Shown piece by piece: positions 12,827 to 25,911 of a stretch of 64,000 nt of DNA. Each line of letters opens with the position of its first letter. Within the stretch, counting starts at the first letter, position 1. Below the pieces are notes generated by a model. It saw nothing but the letters and a program-made list of their open reading frames with translations, was not told where the DNA came from and made no database searches. The DNA is from Onchidella celtica. Taxonomy: Eukaryota; Mollusca; Gastropoda; Systellommatophora; Onchidiidae. The position numbers and the translations under genes were made by a program. The DNA lies in the NCBI GenBank assembly GCA_963931925.1, contig OZ007570.1, forward strand, positions 65,031,370 to 65,095,369, written 5' to 3'.

Positions 12827-14070
12827 TGTCATGATTCAGATGTTGTTAAAACTCACGCAGAGAGTGAGTTGTTGTTGTTTTACCAGGGCCATGAGAAATT
12901 GGCTGGTGGCCTTGAACGGCCCTCGCGAATTATAGTTGGTGAGTAAATAAATGTAAAGTTAAACTGTTAGATGCACGCTTGTCGGTTTTAAGGTTCGTGA
13001 TTAATAAGTAATGGAGTAGGGGTGAAACAAGGTGGGGATAGTTGACATTGTTAAGTATGACTAGACAAGTTTTTGCACGTTAACTGGCTGGTAGAATAGT
13101 GCAGACGTATTACTACAATTAAAATGGTGGGAGGTTTCGACCTATGAGATAGCTGAACTAATTGGGCCAGCGGACTAGCACTGCTGGGTAGCCAGATAGT
13201 ATAAAACATCGTGTAACGTTCAGATTTGGTGAATACAGACGAGCAGAAGCATCGTGTCGTGAAGTATCTCCGGTTGGCCAGTACCTGAACTGTGTGGTTT
13301 GAAGACTAGAAGTCCTTGCTAACGGACTGACTGAGCTCTAGAAAGAAAGGTCTGAGTGGGCTGACCTTTGAAAGCCCACGCTGCGCTATTTTGATGTTCG
13401 CGCCTACCAGTAGGCGTGACCAATGGTAATATATCTTACTTGTTCAAGCATAATAGAAGATCAGAGATAGAGAGAGAACCACAGCCTCATAGGAAGTCTA
13501 AGGAAACCCCAGCTGGCACTCGACGACGAGTGGCCTGTGTTATAGAATTATTTCCATAGTATGATTGAAGTAATATGGCACATTGTTGATGGATTGAATA
13601 ATGATTGTGCATATATATAAATAGTTTTTTTTGCAACTGCGTAATTACCTACAAGCCGAAGTGTGCTTCTGTAGGCTTGGAACGTACTGGGCTCTCCTAA
13701 CATTCAGGCCCATATGATTTAGGGAGAGTTGGCCTTGCGACTGGCCAGTGGCGACTCAACTGTCACATTAAATTGATATCTAGTTTCGTATAATATACCT
13801 ATTTGCTATTGATTGCAGTACATCCAATAAGGAACCATAATTACATGAATATCATAGATTAAGTTAGTAATTAGAATTTATTGCTTTGAATATACCTCTA
13901 TTGTCTTTTGTTTTGTTTATTAATATTTATGTAAAACATGGCCTGACCGGCCTGACATATATAGATCCTCTAGTTGTTTAATACTTTTCTTGTGTGGTTG
14001 TGTCCGAGTGTGAGTTAGCTGCCTCTCGTGCAGCCGAATGCTCCCCAAGACCCTAACTCTGCTCGTGACA
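12827..14070 (+). mobile_element. Solo LTR of a Gmr1-like Ty3/gypsy element (copy B)
   Basis: This 1244-bp block starts TGTCATG and ends GTGACA and is flanked by the 5-bp direct duplication CCCAC (12822-12826 and 14071-14075). It is the reverse orientation of the LTRs at 1846-3070 and 59438-60680 and is very close to the latter; both share the segment with TTCCTTATTGGATGTACTGC or its complement. No internal sequence is attached, so it is a solo LTR. ORFs overlapping it are chance frames. Confidence 0.94.
13200..13206 (+). promoter_or_regulatory. TATA box of solo LTR B
   Basis: TATAAAA lies in the LTR at the position where the two other copies have TATATAA. It is the likely core promoter of the LTR. 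Confidence 0.55.
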
Positions 14071-14249
14071 CCCACCCTCTCCCTCCCAAAGACAAAAAAA
14101 TTGAATAGTCCAATCATTAAATGGAGTTCGGTTCAGGTATTTTACTCTGCCAAACTTTTCAGGACATTCTACCTCTAAAAAAATAAAAACATAATTGATA
14201 TTATGATATTACTTTATGCAGTCTTCGCTAGGAGACAGAGGTGAGTGAC

Positions 14250-14381
14250 GGGGGGGGGGGGGGGGGGGGACAACAATTTCAGAGGGGCGGGGGCGGGCAA
14301 GAATGAGTGAGTGTGTATGTGTCTGTGAGAGAGAGAGAGACAGACAGACAGACACACACACACACACATACACACACACAG
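14250..14381. repeat. G20 homopolymer followed by GT, GA and CA repeats
   Basis: A run of 20 G is followed by short GT and GA repeats, GACA units and CA repeats up to 14381. Such G runs are prone to assembly length errors. Confidence 0.9.
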
Positions 14382-14839
14382 GACTTTATTCAGAATATTG
14401 TCATCCCCAGCATCTTACCGACCAGCGAAGTGTGTACGTGGCATCTCTGACGTGCTTTGTCTTACACTGATACTGATCAGGCGATGACCCCCTCCCCCAG
14501 CTCCCCACATGGTGTGACATCTAGCTAAGGAGCTTACTTTTCGGCGACGTTGTCATGTAGGTGACAAGCTACTTAGGTACCGCATCATAATCAGGAATGG
14601 ACATTTTACACACGCACGGCTTTCCAACACGGGGTTAAAAAATATTCTCACAATATGCACAGGCGTAAAATATACACTGGTTGAAAACCTGCCAGGGAAC
14701 ACCACAACAGGCAGAGAGAAACACACGAAATCTTGTCTATCCATTGCTTTATAGATATCTTTACAATCAAATCAAAGATAAACAATGGTTTTGCTTCGTT
14801 TTACTTTTTCAGTATAAAAGATAGGTTTAATTTTAGATT

Positions 14840-15085
14840 ACAGAGTACATCCATTGTACATCGGCATAATAATAAGTTTTTGAATACAGCGTACATCCTT
14901 GGTATAATATCGGCATAATAGAGTCCATCTTTTGCATACCGACATAATGTAAGTTTCTGAGGACAGAGTACATCTTCAATGTATCGTCATGATGTACGTT
15001 TTTGAAGACAGACCACAGCTTTTGTGTATAAGGGCATACTATCAATTTTTGTAGACGGCATATCGTGTGGATATCGGCATGCTTC
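14840..15085. repeat. Degenerate ~45-bp minisatellite
   Basis: A unit beginning ACAGAGTACATC and carrying CGGCATAAT...AAGTTTTTG recurs with starts near 14840, 14886, 14919, 14963, 15008 and 15055, so spacing is about 45 bp with one shorter unit. Units are strongly diverged. ORFs on the minus strand follow the repeat. Confidence 0.75.
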
Positions 15086-16039
15086 TTTATGTTAATACCC
15101 TCGTGACAAAATAATATTAATACACAAAAAAGGTTTATTATCTAAATGCTGTTTATGAAAACTGTGCTAACAATTCTTGATCGACAAACTTTTACCAATA
15201 TAATGTTGGCAAATGAGCTTAGATTATGACACACTGGTCTCTCTTTGTTTATAGTCTTCCCTGACATCTTTAGTAACATAGCATTTACATTTGAATGTCA
15301 TCACTCATTTTTTTTTTTAATGTCTTTCATGCAATATTGCAGTTCCACTACATAATAAAACTGTTCTGAGTGAAAATTGACATTTTACAGCTAACGGTAG
15401 TCTTCTTCGGTGATATTGGAAAGTCTTCTGCCAGAACAGAAAGACGTGATATTAGTTTCCCACTTCTGTATTGTTTTCTGAAGTAAAAATTTTGAGTCAC
15501 GGTCAGTGATCCAGCTTGTTCACACAGGCTGTGTACACACGGTTGTGTACAAACACAACTGACAAAAGTCACACGTAACTTATACTATAGGATACATTCA
15601 CAATGAACCAGAAAAGCCAATGTGCATTCTCATTCTCTCTCTCACTCTCTCGCGTGTGCCTCCCCCCCCCCTCAGTCTTCTTACTGCCCCCTACTCTCTC
15701 TCTCTCTCTCTCTCTCTCTTCCTCCTCCTCCCCAAAGCACACTTAGAGTGAATTACTGCTGAAGGCAATGCCTAATGTAAAACACAATATTAATCTTACA
15801 CAATTTGGTATCACTCCTGTGCCCCTGCTCATTTTCCCACACTATTTACTCTAATTAGGCTTTCTCGTCAACCAGTTTTTCCGGCCCAGATTAATTAATT
15901 AATAGTATGTTCCTGCAATCGGGTCAGCTTGTCCGGTAGTCTTGTGTAAAATGAGCCAAACCTCAACCGTGTTCTCATCAGTTAAAAATAAGATTAATTA
16001 GTAAGTAGGCCCAATTGTCTTACGGGGACACATCGTCTT

Positions 16040-16395
16040 TCAACACGGTCGCACGGGGGTTAGGAGATCGAGTTACTAGTCTTCTCGGATACGGACGAAA
16101 AAATTCGGAGGGCCCGTGTGCACGTTGCGCACGTTAAAGATACCTTGGCAGTTGGAAATCGAAAAGAGCAGGCCGAACAGGCCGCTGCCCGGGCAAGATC
16201 AAAATAAAATTCATCCCTTCCACTCCCTCCCCCTCCCCACTAATCTCCGCCCCCCCCCCCCAAAAAAACCCCGCCGACCGGCGCTGCACTGTGGCGACGA
16301 CGTGCCTGCTCCAGTTGTAACTGGTTGCAATGACACAAAGGCAAATTTCCCAAATGGGATTAAAGTTGTATACAAATACAAGTACAAATTTTCCC
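16040..16395 (+). mobile_element. SINE-like repeat of molluscan type
   Basis: The stretch contains TCTTCTCGGATACGGACGA, then CGTGTGCACGTTGCGCACGTTAAAGAT, given here only as a short landmark, and ends in a pattern AAATTTCCCAAATGGGATTAAAG followed by TATACAAATACAAG-like tail repeats. I recall the 'GCGCACGTTAAAGAT' block as widely dispersed in mollusc genomes. The region GGAGATCGAGTTACTAG may be a decayed B box of a tRNA-derived head. I did not find clean target duplications, so the ends are approximate. Confidence 0.4.
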
Positions 16396-18028
16396 TTGAA
16401 TAAGAACCGCTGCAGTAGAGTAGCCCGATATTTACTATATGAAAAGAGGCAAGCATCAGTGACACATTCCCGGGAAAAAGTCGGACTGAAAAGCTCTCAT
16501 TCCTCAGTTTCTTATCTTTTCTTTCCCTCACTATTTTTCAACCTCCGCCAATTTCACTGCTGTCTATCATTTGTGCCAAACAAACCTGGCTACCAGCTGC
16601 GCGTGTTCACCGAAAAGTGTGCAGTTTGTCGACTGTGTGAATTTTCTTGTAATATAATACTGCTATCTACTTTTCATTATCTAGGGGTCCCCAGAGGTCC
16701 TGCAAATCCCTCCTTTAAGTTTTCAAACGGATATAATGACACCTCACAGCTTTCCTCTTAAGTTTTCTTATTCTGTAAGTCTTCTAAGTCTTCATTTCCA
16801 CATTCTCTTCCCCTCCGCCACAGGCTAAAGAACAAAGAATGAAAGGTACGGATTAGATGGCACACTTTTGCCCCCACCAAAGACAGGGAGCAGGGGAAGG
16901 GAAGAGTAGGTGAGTACCAGTCGTGGAACAATGCCATTAACCATTATACCGTACGATTGAGGGCGTAATAATGACGCCAAGCTATTCTCTCCCTCTCTGC
17001 TAATCAATGTTAACATAAGATCTGACCTTGTTAACTTCAGTAGTGCCTAAGTAGTTGTTTTTATTCTGCCCTTAGTCGAGTTCATTCTTCACAACACATG
17101 TTATGTGACACAAACATTATGATTAAGATGTGGGCTATTTCATGATTTGTTGAATTCTTGTTGATTCTGAATTTCCTGGAGGTTTGAACTGGTCTTGATA
17201 ATCATACAGCACAGTAGCATGAACGGAGGAAAACAATGCCTATTCTATTTTGCCAGGACTTTCTAAAATCATTCTGGATAGATCTTATATATTTTCTTCA
17301 TTTACCTTTTCGCTCATAGTCACAGTTGAAAAATGGAAATGTCGAATAAAATTTCTTAGAAATCAAGTTTACAGAGCTTCTGTTCGTGCGAGGTAAAGAT
17401 CAGTTATTGCTGTTGAGCTTAGTCAAAGTCAGTCATAAAAACGTGCTGCAACCATACTCGTTATACACTGGAAAAAATACGTTTCTTTGTCCATTATATT
17501 CCACAATATAACTGTCATCTTCGTGTAATTAAAAACATCCGGGACAGTCATCGGTGTGAGTCTTTTCCATGTACCGGTAGTTGTTAATGCTGTGGTTGAT
17601 TCACTATTGCTATGCCACATAACCCAAACACAAAACAGTAATTCAGCTACGATACCTTTAGTTAGTAATGGGTGTGGCAGATTGACCAGCGAGTGTGAGC
17701 TCGAACCAGTCATAGCAGACAATTGACTTTCTGTTACAGTCAGTATGACAACGCACGCAACTGTATTATAATTATTTGCGTTCAAGACAACACAATTTCA
17801 TACGAGAAGTGCAGCACAGTGCAAGTTTTTATATCCTGGAGCTTTTTGGTTTAAGTGGTAGTCAAACTCGAAACTATAAAATCCTTTAAAACAGGACACA
17901 GAAAGAAAAAAACAAGACTTTATGCCCTGAAAATCGCTATAGACGACACCCACGACAGGAGTCAAAATGGTTGTAAAATGCACGAAGTCACCTTGACGTA
18001 TTCTTTTCTTAATCCCCCTGCCTCCACA

Positions 18029-18056
18029 CATACACATCTATCTATTTATCTATCTA

Positions 18057-18088
<32 letters not shown>

Positions 18089-18113
18089 ATCTATCTATCT
18101 ATCTGTCTATCTG

Positions 18114-18197
<84 letters not shown>

Positions 18198-18230
18198 ACT
18201 ATCTATCTATCTATCTATCTAGCTATCTAA
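18029..18230. repeat. TATC/TGTC tetranucleotide microsatellite
   Basis: About 200 bp of CTAT repeats with blocks of CTGT and single-base variants. Tyr-Leu-Ser-Ile ORFs across it are artefacts. Confidence 0.95.
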
Positions 18231-18443
18231 TATCCCCGGTTTTTCTTTTCTATTTGGTTAGCATTGCTCATGACCTAAGCCAACATTTGGTATCATCTGG
18301 TTCGTGACTGAAAAGATCAGTTGTGTACAAGTCGATATACAACCACGGCCGCTTGTTTACAGCTGTTAAGATCTCAAGAGAAACTCAGTATAGCTGAAAC
18401 AACCTCAAAACACGCGATGTGCCAACATAACAATATACGGTAA

Positions 18444-18445
<2 letters not shown>

Positions 18446-18493
<48 letters not shown>
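18446..18493. repeat. CT dinucleotide microsatellite
   Basis: A pure CT run of about 48 bp. Confidence 0.95.
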
Positions 18494-18497
<4 letters not shown>

Positions 18498-21400
18498 ATC
18501 ATGAAATTTGTCTCTCTTTTAACACTAATGAATTGTAATTAAACATTTTGTTAAGGATCTTGTGAAGACACAAGCTCCCTTGAAATTCCATTTAGTTGAT
18601 CACAAAGCTGAAATTTAATCCTAACCATCAACAGCATGGATTTTAAGATTGTTAAACTTTCCAGATCCAGTTATCCGCCAGCAAATAATTGATCAAATCT
18701 GTGAACATTAAGAAAATGTCTTTGTTTCAAAAGTCTTCAAAGCCTTCAAAGCCTGGTATTAGGGATAAATCGTCATGATACCGGCTGTCAATTCAATAAC
18801 AATGATGAGATCAATCCGTGTCGTATTTCCAGATTTCTTGTAATTTAAGATTTAGATCTACCTAATGCCTCAGTGTTTAAGAGACAAGATTTTCCATTCT
18901 GAAAATAATCATACTTGAAATCATTCTGTCTGTAAAAAAATGTATTTAGCAAAGTTGTATGTTACTGAAAGATTTATTCCAATAATTTATTTTTCTTAAA
19001 GAGTTTAATGTGGATCTATAGATCTTTTTGTTATTATAATTTCTTGTGAGAGCAAAACTTCAAAATTACCACTTTTTTTTTTTTGGTTCGCTTTTGCAAT
19101 ATTTCAACACTAACGTGTCAAACCTTAAGGTAAACCCTCAGTGGTTTCTTTTTTTTTTTGTTGAAAATGTCCAGCCATGCAATTATCACACATTTTAATA
19201 GTGAACGGTAGCTCTTTCATTAATTGCTGGTTTGAGAACGAGACAGTGAGTATTTATTATTATTTGCTCTTATTGTTGCGATTACTACTATGACGATCGT
19301 GGTTGCTGCCCTATTTACAAGTGCTGTTGTCTTTACTTCGGCAGCTGCTGCTGATGTTATTGTTACTCCTTACCATTGTAGTTCACTGGCTTTCATTAGG
19401 TCTGTTATCGCCATGATGATCACTAGGCTACCTGCTGATGGTCGAAACTGAAGCCTCTAGTTCAGGTGCAGTTAAACTCGACCTATGATAATGTTTATGC
19501 AGATAATATCTCTGACACATCAGGTTAAACAAAGACACTAAATCAGTGTCACATGTCAAATACGGGCATGTGCAGAGTTTCACAATGAAGAGCGGTGAAG
19601 TCGTAGGACAGAGCCGGAAATATACTCCACACAGTTATAATTGAATGGGAAACCTCGAATGCGGTGTTTACGCACAGGATTAACCAAGGTATTATTTTCC
19701 GAGTGGTGAATCATCGTGTGCGGTGAGGATGTAAATCTTAATTGTTTCACGGATCTGAATGAATTGCGTCAACAGATACACTGCAATCCTTGTTCTGCGA
19801 ACGCTTGTTTTTGTCGTTCGTCGCCCGTAGGTCTGCAACACTTCAATTTAATAACAATGCTCGCATGCTTAATTACTATAACATGGCTCAAGTTTTCGTC
19901 TAGATCGCAATTCAGGCCACAGTTATTGTTTTCGAAACGTCGAAATATTTTCGTATCAATTTACGGTTAGTTTTACAGAACTTCAATCCTGACCATAAAG
20001 GGATGGTAATCATCTGTCCTCTCGGACAATGACACGAAATACCCATGGCAAACGTACAGACTATGTACAAAAGATCCTATAACAACTAACTGGAAGTAAA
20101 ATTCTGAATTTTTCCTAGGGCAGCTGAGCAAACTTGAGGCAGTGCAAACAGTAAAGACCATCTTTAAAATCAAAAGGCAGCATGTGGCTTGATTGACACT
20201 CCAACAGGAAAACTATAATTATTAAAATGGAGACATTCAACCTGCAATGAATCTACCTCGAAATCTCGCGGGGTGACAACAGGCAAGACGGAAGAATGTC
20301 GTACTCTCGTCATTATCTGCAACGACAATTTCTTCATCAACATGGGGAAATTTCTATTCAGTCATCATATTTTACTTCATCTTTTTCCATGACCTGAACA
20401 CACACCTCGCCTATCACTTTCACTACACAGCATTGTTTCAATTGAATATGTTTGGCACGAAGAAAATAATGGGCTGCAGTGTAGTTGTCGGCAAATATGA
20501 ACTGTATGACTCGCGAACTCGAGCCATCAGTGGCCAATATCAATTTAAATTTATAGCAGATTAAGAGCCTTTATGTGCTTATTCCTAGATCTTCTAAACA
20601 GTGACCATTTCATCCAAACTTTTAACTGGGTCTCCATTTCTGTTGTTTTTTTTTTACGAAACTAGACTAGCTTCTGTAAAATTAATCCTAGTGTTGAGGT
20701 CTCTTTCATTTACACAGTTAATGGTAATCTTTAATTCATTCAGACAACAACAACTGCATACACTTTGAATGAAATTTCCATCGTATGTTGCGTCCAAATA
20801 CGCGACTGCGGTTCAGATTCGCACACCTGCATTGAATGGGCATTCCCTCCTTCCATCTGGAGTAATTACATTAAGTTTTATTGCTTTTGTCATTATTCAG
20901 ATGCATTTAAAAGTCAGCTCTTGCGCTGTGAGGGTTGTAGGTTGAAGATTTATTAATTAATGTGTTCACTGTGCTCATGTTTCTTCATACAATTCTATTC
21001 CATCACACACGTTCACTCTGCGGCCATATTGCAGATTAAAATTAATTGTTTTTTCAGTTGGAACCAATTACAAATTTACAAACCCAGGATTACTGAGCAC
21101 ATCAATTCGACGTACTGTTGGAGTATTACTTCTGTCGACGCCCCCCCCCCCCTCCACACACACACACAATCGTATCCCTGACCACGGTATCTTTGCTTCA
21201 TAACCCTTCCTCCGATTTCCTTGCCTACAGACACAGGACAATGACATTCTAACCGTTTCTTTCACCCAAGCAAGTCACTGCTGCTGGCCATCATAAAATA
21301 ACATTCACTGAGAATAAAAACAATGCAAAGCAAAACCAACTTATAGCCAAAAAAAAAAAAAAAAGAAAATTTAACAGCGGGCCATTGTACTAAGCCACCC

Positions 21401-22369
21401 ACTGAGGCTTCCTCTGCGCTTGGTAAGCTCGGTGGACGGCGAAAGGAGTCCTGCGCCAATCATAACTGACCCTTATCTCCACAATAAACCTGTTACACTC
21501 GGCTTTACTGACCCGTGATTTTACAGCCTGACACAGGACTGTCAACTCCGACTCTGTGTACCCCGGCGTTTCACCGCTTTTTACAGGGGGACACTGGAGG
21601 AAGCCCCTAGATTTGTTAGGTCAAAAGTCCATTCCGTGGACCTTCTGACTTCAGACCGTGATCCCTGCAGAACTGGTTCTTGTGTAATTCTGAGCGTCTA
21701 AGACATCCCTAATACATTTCTTATGGTCAGATCGCAATGGAAGAAATATCTTGAGTGCTACCCATAATTTATAAACCTTGAAATCAGTTACTGCCAGCAT
21801 GCATTTAATTCTTTAACATAAACAGAAAGTATCAGAAATTTTCACCTCGTCAAAATGGGATTGGCAGGTAAATTTTTGCAAAGAACTAACCGTAACACTA
21901 TGATTCCAAAATGCCCCGCCACGGGTAACTACTTGGATGACTATTAACTAATGCCATGCGTCCGTTTGGTGTCCGTGACATCACTTTCAAGAGAAAGCCC
22001 CAAGCGTTTTCAGTGCAACCAAAGCTCTCTTGTTCAGTACGGAGATTTCTCCAGGTCAGACTGTCCGTACGTTCTCTTCTCTGCTGACACGTCCTCCATG
22101 GATAACACTACTACTTTGTGTTCACAATGACAATCTTCAGTGTGGCAATTCTACAGCTTTAAACCCACCGCCTCCAGGGTTGCTTGAAACGGTTCAATAA
22201 ACCCATTAACTAGTAGCCGGGGGATTTAAAATACGACCAAAATAAAAAAACACCACAAAATTCCACGGCGTTAAAATCGTGTCGATCCACATCTAGTCAT
22301 CAAAATGCCAGTCTATGTAACAATGGAAACAAAAACAAAAAAAAAAAGAATTACATGCATGCGCAAACC

Positions 22370-22375
22370 CCCCCT

Positions 22376-22429
<54 letters not shown>

Positions 22430-22452
22430 AACATAATTATACACACACACAC
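22370..22452. repeat. Poly-C, CT and CA compound repeat
   Basis: C tracts are followed by CT repeats and then CA repeats, a composition seen several times in this window. Confidence 0.9.
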
Positions 22453-25400
22453 GCTTACTTTACTCATAAAATCACATCCTGCAGATAATCACACATGAAA
22501 ATAGATCTACACAAAACGCTCCATCACGAAAGAAACTGTCATGCACTTTTCGTTAAAGTTAAAGAATCGAATTTCTACCGTCAAATGACAGGCAGAAAGA
22601 GCTCGAGCGATGCCAGAAACAAACTTCTTCAAACACACGACAATCATAAACTGCACTTGAAACCACGTAAGAGCACTCTGATTAGCAAATTGACTTCTTT
22701 TCATATCACAAGGAGGAGGAAGGGGGTGGTCGAGGAAGAACATCAAATATCGATACCAACTACCACTTAACTGGGTAATCAAGCTGGAAGTTAAATTAAT
22801 ATCATAGTTATATGGATTGAATTTGAAATGTTTCCTTTTGCCGCCATTCTTGGTAGTTTTTTTTTTTGTTTTTTTGTTTTTTATTTCCACTTGCAGAGAT
22901 GATAAATCATTGTGCTGAGAAATGTGTGATAAACTTACAATTCACAACATTCAAGTGCCGGTGCCCACATTTAGCAGTTTGTTCTAACTTTCCAAATAGA
23001 TCGGCCCTTTTTAAATTTGCTGTGCATAGATTTCGGGCTTTTCTGAGTTCAGGCCTCTCCAACATAATATAAAATATCAGTTTGTTTTTGTTTGAACAGA
23101 AATATTACCCATTGTAATAGTTGAGTGGTCTTTATACTGTACAACAACTGCTGAAAAAATGTAGCAGGGGCTATTTACACTATGTGGAAAATGAATACGT
23201 AGGCATTCAATGCTATTTCAATCGCTCGTGAAGTGTTAAGGTCGGCTAAAGAAAATACTTGAGACTTCCTCACGCCCTTACATTATCTGGATCTGAGTGT
23301 TTTCGCCGTCACTGTGTTATTGTCTCTGGTATTGCTGCCCTGCGGCACCGAATGACATTCTTGTCTGGATAATGCTCATTATGTGTGTTTCTCTTTCAAA
23401 ATTGGTTCTAATCCTACCTCAGACTGTCTTTGAAAAGAAAAAGTAGTTTCTGTTTTAGTTTTTAAAATTTTCCACTGCCATATTCATACAGCAAAAACAT
23501 TTTTATATGATAGAACCACGGTAACAAAGCTCAAAGTAAACTCGTCGAAAGTGTTCTATTGTCGGGGAAGATAGGAGAATGCGTGTTGAAAGATACCTGA
23601 AGTCTACTTTGCCCGTTGGCTATTTCTTTGACAACTGTCAAATTCACTTACACAGAGAGGGTTTGCTTCTTTCCCAAGTTTGTTAATTAATCTAAAGAGC
23701 TAAAATTTCTTCAGTTACCAAGACGTGCAGATCAAATAATAGGAGACGGAGGAGAGGTGGAGAGCAGGGAAACACTAATAATTCGGGAAATGGGTGACAT
23801 GGCGGGAAGAGAGGGGGAGGGCTTAACTGGTTGATGAGGCCGGGAGAGTGAGCATTGCAGGGGGGCGCTCATTATTGAACTTGGGTGAGTGGTGAGAAAG
23901 GAAGTGACTGACTCCAATCAACAGCAAAATGTGTGACACTAATGGCGCTCATATTAAATCTACATTTATCATCATTTTATAACGATCAACCAGCCGTTTC
24001 TGTAGCAAGCCGTAACAAGTTGTTTTTGCAGCGTGATATTTCAAATGGGAGTTTAATGTCGCACTGACTCAATCACAATGTCATTTGGTATGCAAATGTC
24101 CATGCTGTTTGGTTTGGTTTGGAGTTATACTCGCGCAGCCCTATCCATTCTTGCGGCGTTTGGCACACACAAACCTTGCCTGCCCGACAGTTTCTATTGT
24201 TATTTTTCCGACCTTTATATTGTGAAAAACTGTCATGACATCAGACTTTAACAAACTTGTTAAAATTCCCTACGATGACCCTTTCTCCGTGTCAGCAATG
24301 CATTCCCCATCCATTTTTCTCAGCATATAAAACAAAATAATGGGAAATGTCAAATAGAAATGTTTGTACTTCGGTAGATAAAACGCAGCTCACGTCTCTG
24401 CAACCATCAAGTTGTTATCTCCAGTTTTACTAATTGTGAGAAAAATGTATGGAAAACTTCAGAAAATGTTCATGAGAAAAAACACACGTCGGGGGAGGGG
24501 AAGAGAAGGAAAAGTGGAGTGAGGGTTATCCATAGGCAAATTCTAATGTATGTCAGTGTGCGTCGTGCCACATTCCATAGGCAGTGCACAATTAAATGCA
24601 GTACTGCAGTGACGACTGAAATTTAAAAAAAAAAAAGGGTGCGACAAGCCAGTAGATAAACATAAACCTGCCCTAAGGTAATGAATGGCTATGAGACGAT
24701 GCAAGAATCCACCAATTCCTCAAAATAAAGAAACAAAGAAACAATTTATCAGCCTGGGGTGGAATAAGACGGAAATATACTTTTTACGATATTTTGAAAT
24801 GCCTTTCGGTCACAATAACTACAAACGGAAACTCTTGACAGGACTGTCTTGTAATCTGAATGCCTAGTGATGACGAGTAAACAAAGCCCTAACATGTGAC
24901 TATAGATCATGTAAGATAAAAGAACCGATTCCGGACAACCCGTATTTGATGTTTGGCACGCGGCTCAAACTTCACAGCTTACAAGAATTCACCGTTTGCC
25001 ATTAATTTATCTGCCCATCAATCTAGATGATATTCTTTTCCTTCAGCCTTTCTTTCTCTCTTATTTTTTCTTTGTTTCTCATATCTTCCTGCTATCGATC
25101 GCAGATCCACTGTGTAAAGCATGCTGAAGGCTCACATCTGACTTCACAGTTCTCCAGATTTGAATAATGTTCTGGAAAATTAGTTTTGCTCCTGAAGTCT
25201 CCTTTTTTTTTTTATACCTCTCCGCTGTTTCAACAACCATTCGATTTCTTCATATCTTCCCTCTCTTTCTTTGCCCCCCCTCCCCCCCCCCCCCAACCCA
25301 ACTGTTCTTTCTCTACTCTGCCCCAAATGCCGTCATCAAGAGCTCCAACTGCGCGCTCCCAATGCCAGTCTGCGGTGGGCCACAGAATCAAAAAGAAGAA

Positions 25401-25911
25401 ACCAGCAACAATAGAAGACACATCGATCATTTTAAATATTATGAATCATTAATCCAGTGTAACAGCCTGCCACTCTGCAACTGCGCCCTTCGATGAGGAA
25501 CCCGGGCGTGTGTGCATGCTAAGAACAAATTACTGAGACGCGGCATTCGATACAATTTATAAAGTAAGAGAGTGTGAAGGTGGTTCGGGCCATTTGTGCA
25601 TTTACGTGGCTATTAGAGTTTTTTTTATAGGGAGAGACAATGGAGAAACTAGATGGAGGGATGGGAAAGTTGACAGCACGAACGAGCAATATTTCACCAG
25701 TTAGGAGAGGGAAAAAATCAGATGTAATTCATGCAGCAGTTCGATGTACATACTGGGACTGTAGTTTCAAATTCCACAAGCCGAAAAGATGGAGGTCATC
25801 ACTACTGTCAACGACAACCTAACTGAGTAATGTAGAAACAGCGATCACTACAAGGGAGCCCTTTCTACGTGAAGCAATGTTCTGACATACAAACTGTTAC
25901 TGAATGCAAAG

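Larger units (their letters stand above)
14076..16014. other. Non-coding stretch with tandem repeats
   Basis: No gene is recognised. It contains a 20-base G tract (14250-14269), GA/CA microsatellites, a degenerate minisatellite and CT tracts near 15.7 kb. At 15851-15905 there is a cluster of homeodomain-type TAAT cores (TCTAATTAGG and TTAATTAATTAAT). Confidence 0.45.
16396..25911. other. Gene-poor stretch with microsatellites
   Basis: No gene is recognised. It holds TATC, CT and CA microsatellites (listed separately), poly-C tracts near 21.1 and 25.3 kb, and many homopolymer T runs. At 22840-22896 a long T-rich tract ending CACTTGCAG looks like a strong plus-strand acceptor followed by 58 open codons, but no donor follows and the peptide is not recognisable. 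A minus-strand open frame at 20358-20543 is of ordinary composition but has no supporting splice sites. Confidence 0.4.

Noticed and set aside
17855-18307. 150-codon plus-strand ORF rich in Tyr-Leu-Ser-Ile
   Set aside because: Most of it is the TATC microsatellite.
22866-23072. Cys-containing plus-strand ORF after a strong acceptor-like tract
   Set aside because: No donor or neighbouring exon and no recognisable domain; noted in the gap entry only.
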